Positions 49,058 to 49,075 of a stretch of 49,075 nt of DNA are shown one piece after another (position 1 is the stretch's first letter; every line of letters starts with the position of its first letter). The position numbers and the translations under genes were made by a program. Location of the stretch: assembly GCA_001873115.1 (NCBI GenBank), contig MNYK01000050.1, positions 1-49,075 of the forward strand. The letters run 5' to 3'. Below the pieces are notes generated by a model. The model was not told the DNA's origin. It ran no database searches and was given only the letters and a program-made list of their open reading frames with translations. Source of the DNA: Desulfobacterales bacterium CG2_30_60_27 (lineage in GTDB: Bacteria > Desulfobacterota > Desulfobulbia > Desulfobulbales > CG2-30-60-27).

Positions 49058-49075
49058 GTGAAAAAGTATCACCGT
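49058..49075 (+). CDS. Possible 5' end of a CDS truncated by the window edge
   Basis: GTG AAA AAG TAT CAC CGT (MKKYHR...), preceded by repeated CTGTCCGG words that may be part of a mobile-element end. Confidence 0.25.

Overview
GC-rich 49-kb bacterial chromosomal window, probably from an anaerobic Desulfobacterota-like organism (inference from gene content). From left to right: a truncated YjbQ-family remnant at the left edge; a cNMP-binding/PilZ protein; a compact class II (B12) ribonucleotide reductase; desulfoferrodoxin; a repeat-rich patch with an ORF6N-domain gene; a complete two-ORF insertion sequence (25-bp perfect terminal inverted repeats, apparent -1 frameshift site) that abuts the terminator of tRNA-Arg(CCG); tilS-rodA-mrdA-mreD-mreC-mreB (minus strand); tRNA-Ala(GGC); mpl; a complex I operon without nuoEFG but with four antiporter-like subunits (plus strand); ilvC; and a minus-strand Wood-Ljungdahl cluster folD-cooS-(metF::acsD fusion)-acsB-acsC-formate dehydrogenase fusion-hdrA-mvhD. 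The ORF track breaks hdrA and mvhD at in-frame TGA codons that sit at selenocysteine positions I recognise in these families. Each TGA is followed at a suitable distance by a hairpin with GGU in the apical loop (bacterial SECIS-like). The same signature (TGA, 23 nt, perfect 8-bp stem, GGU loop) occurs in a small unannotated Cys-rich ORF between nuoN and ilvC (29127-29348). I regard that ORF as a candidate new selenoprotein and the most interesting item here. Other highlights are the MetF::AcsD fusion, which retains an internal Shine-Dalgarno and ATG, and the 1373-aa FDH/flavin oxidoreductase fusion beside a tandem HdrA. No CRISPR array or rRNA was seen. All homology calls are from recognition of motifs; no searches were run.
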